Assembly (NCBI RefSeq): GCF_001027285.1
Contig: NZ_CP011509.1
Location: forward strand, 10,502,501 to 10,566,500
Source of the DNA: Archangium gephyra
GTDB lineage: Bacteria; Myxococcota; Myxococcia; Myxococcales; Myxococcaceae
Length of the DNA stretch: 64,000 nt
Direction: 5' to 3'
A model generated the notes under the pieces. The model searched no databases. It was not told the DNA's origin and worked only from the letters and a program-made list of their open reading frames with translations. Below, in pieces: positions 63,074 through 64,000 of this stretch; within the stretch, counting starts at the first letter, position 1, and every line of letters starts with the position of its first letter. The translations under genes and the position numbers were made by a program.

Positions 63074-64000
63074 TTGGAGGGTGCCGCCATCCGAGTCGAA
63101 CCGAAAGCCCTCGTCCGCCGCCTCACGCCGACGGCCACCCGCACACTGGAGGCCGCGGTCGCGCGTGCCAGCAGTGGGCGATTCTATGAAATCGTCCCCG
63201 AGCACATGCTCGCGCAGATGCTCGAGCCCGAGGACTCGGACGTCGCCCGGCTGCTGCAGCACTTCCAGGTGGACCGGCGCCGGCTGGCCTCCAGCATGGA
63301 GCGCGCCCTCCAGGGTCTGCGCTCCGGCAACGCGGGCCGGCCCGTCTTCTCCGAGACGCTCTTCCAGTGGTTCGAGGACGCCTGGCTGAGCGCCTCCGTC
63401 GAGCAGGGGGCAACGCGTCTGCGCTCCGGGGCGCTCTTCGCCCAGTTCGTCACCCGCCGCAACCGCTACACCGCCGAGCTCTTCCCCGAGCTGGAGGGCA
63501 TCTCCCGCGACGAGCTGATGGCCGCGCTGGACGCGGTGCTGCGGCCCTCGCCGGAGACGATGGAGGTGGGCCCCGAGTCCACCGGCGGAGGCGCCTCGCC
63601 CTCGGCATCCGCCCAGGGGGGCGCCGTGGGCGGCGAGGCGCTCGGCCGCTTCGCCACGTCCTTCACCGGCCGCGTGCGTGAGGGGAAGATCGATCCCATC
63701 TTCGGCCGCCACCGGGAGATCCGCCAGATGGTGGACATCCTCTCGCGGCGCCGGAAGAACAACCCCATCCTCGTGGGCGAGCCGGGCGTGGGCAAGACGG
63801 CGCTGGTGGAGGGCCTGGCCTGGGCCATCGTGAAGGGCGAGGTGCCCGACGCACTCAAGAACGTGGAGCTGATGGGGCTGGACCTCGGCGCACTGCAGGC
63901 CGGCGCGGGCGTGCGCGGTGAGTTCGAGAACCGCCTCAAGTCCGTCATCAACGAGGTGAAGGCCTCGCCCACGCCCATCATCCTCTTCATCGACGAGGCG
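63074..64000 (+). CDS. clpV: T6SS sheath-recycling AAA+ ATPase ClpV (TssH), truncated by window end
   Basis: The visible 309 codons hold a Clp-N domain (RTLEAAVARASSGRFYEIVPEHML, LEPEDSDVARLLQHF), a Ser/Gly linker and the start of the first AAA+ domain: IDPIFGRHREIRQMVDIL, Walker A GEPGVGKTA, and IILFIDEA at the edge. ClpV unfolds contracted TssBC sheath. The start is unclear: the frame opens after TAG 63053 and has no ATG or GTG before homology begins. TTG 63074 is listed; ATC 63089 has the better spaced GGAGGG, and CTG 63071 is another choice. Confidence 0.93.
   Translation, partial: MEGAAIRVEPKALVRRLTPTATRTLEAAVARASSGRFYEIVPEHMLAQMLEPEDSDVARLLQHFQVDRRRLASSMERALQGLRSGNAGRPVFSETLFQWFEDAWLSASVEQGATRLRSGALFAQFVTRRNRYTAELFPELEGISRDELMAALDAVLRPSPETMEVGPESTGGGASPSASAQGGAVGGEALGRFATSFTGRVREGKIDPIFGRHREIRQMVDILSRRRKNNPILVGEPGVGKTALVEGLAWAIVKGEVPDALKNVELMGLDLGALQAGAGVRGEFENRLKSVINEVKASPTPIILFIDEA

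Noticed and set aside
48105-64000. Contractile injection system of phage-tail (PVC/eCIS) type
   Set aside because: TssJ, TssL, TssM, TssK, TagF and Hcp are all present, which defines a membrane-anchored T6SS; no tail-fibre or eCIS AAA+ gene is seen.

Overview
The window is a high-GC, densely coded chromosomal segment that most likely comes from a myxobacterium (Myxococcota; an Archangium/Cystobacter/Myxococcus-type genome). The reasons are C-terminal Cys/hydrophobic/Arg-cluster tails of the MYXO-CTERM type, many lipoproteins, large Ig-like and thrombospondin-3 surface proteins, numerous hybrid sensor kinases, and strongly GC-biased third codon positions. I saw no rRNA, tRNA, CRISPR array, transposase or phage gene.

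Layout. (1) 1-14.2 kb is a mosaic of short transcription units: a D-amino-acid oxidase-like flavoprotein (cut by the window edge), an S-adenosylmethionine hydrolase, two different DUF488 proteins, a cytochrome P450 translationally coupled to its ferredoxin, lipoproteins, a UvrA-like ABC ATPase split by a one-base frameshift inside its first ABC signature, a lipoprotein with a C-terminal haem c site, an MFS exporter, an ABC1/UbiB-type kinase and an AAC(3)-I-like acetyltransferase. (2) 14.3-32.4 kb is a signalling and acetate block: a 1046-residue lipoprotein, a stand-alone HPt protein, a 65-residue two-helix membrane protein and a CbrA-like histidine kinase with a sodium/solute-symporter input domain, the last three linked by ATGA overlaps. 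These are followed by an NtrC-type response regulator, another membrane kinase, an exported-looking methyltransferase with an amino-acid permease, and an acs-yjcH-actP acetate operon. (3) 32.4-37.3 kb holds RidA, a Cys/His-rich lipoprotein, an Eis-like acetyltransferase and HtpG. (4) 37.3-47.8 kb (minus strand) holds three giant cell-surface genes: an OmpA/TSP3 protein, a glycine-rich Ig-repeat MYXO-CTERM protein, and an ORF that looks like two secreted proteins joined head to tail. (5) 48.1-64.0 kb is a type VI secretion operon in the order tssJ-K-L-M-tagF-tssA-B-C-hcp-tssE-F-G-clpV, still open at the right edge.

How it fits together. The symporter-domain kinase plus NtrC-type regulator is the kind of pair that controls carbon-source use (CbrAB in Pseudomonas), and it sits about 6-8 kb from an acetate uptake and activation operon whose upstream region carries repeated GTTACC sites and a weak sigma-54-like element. 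Both symporter-type proteins in the window are preceded by a very small membrane protein. In the T6SS operon the tube gene hcp is bracketed by strong RNA hairpins, which may set its expression apart from its neighbours. The three surface genes abut the T6SS operon divergently across a 322-bp region.
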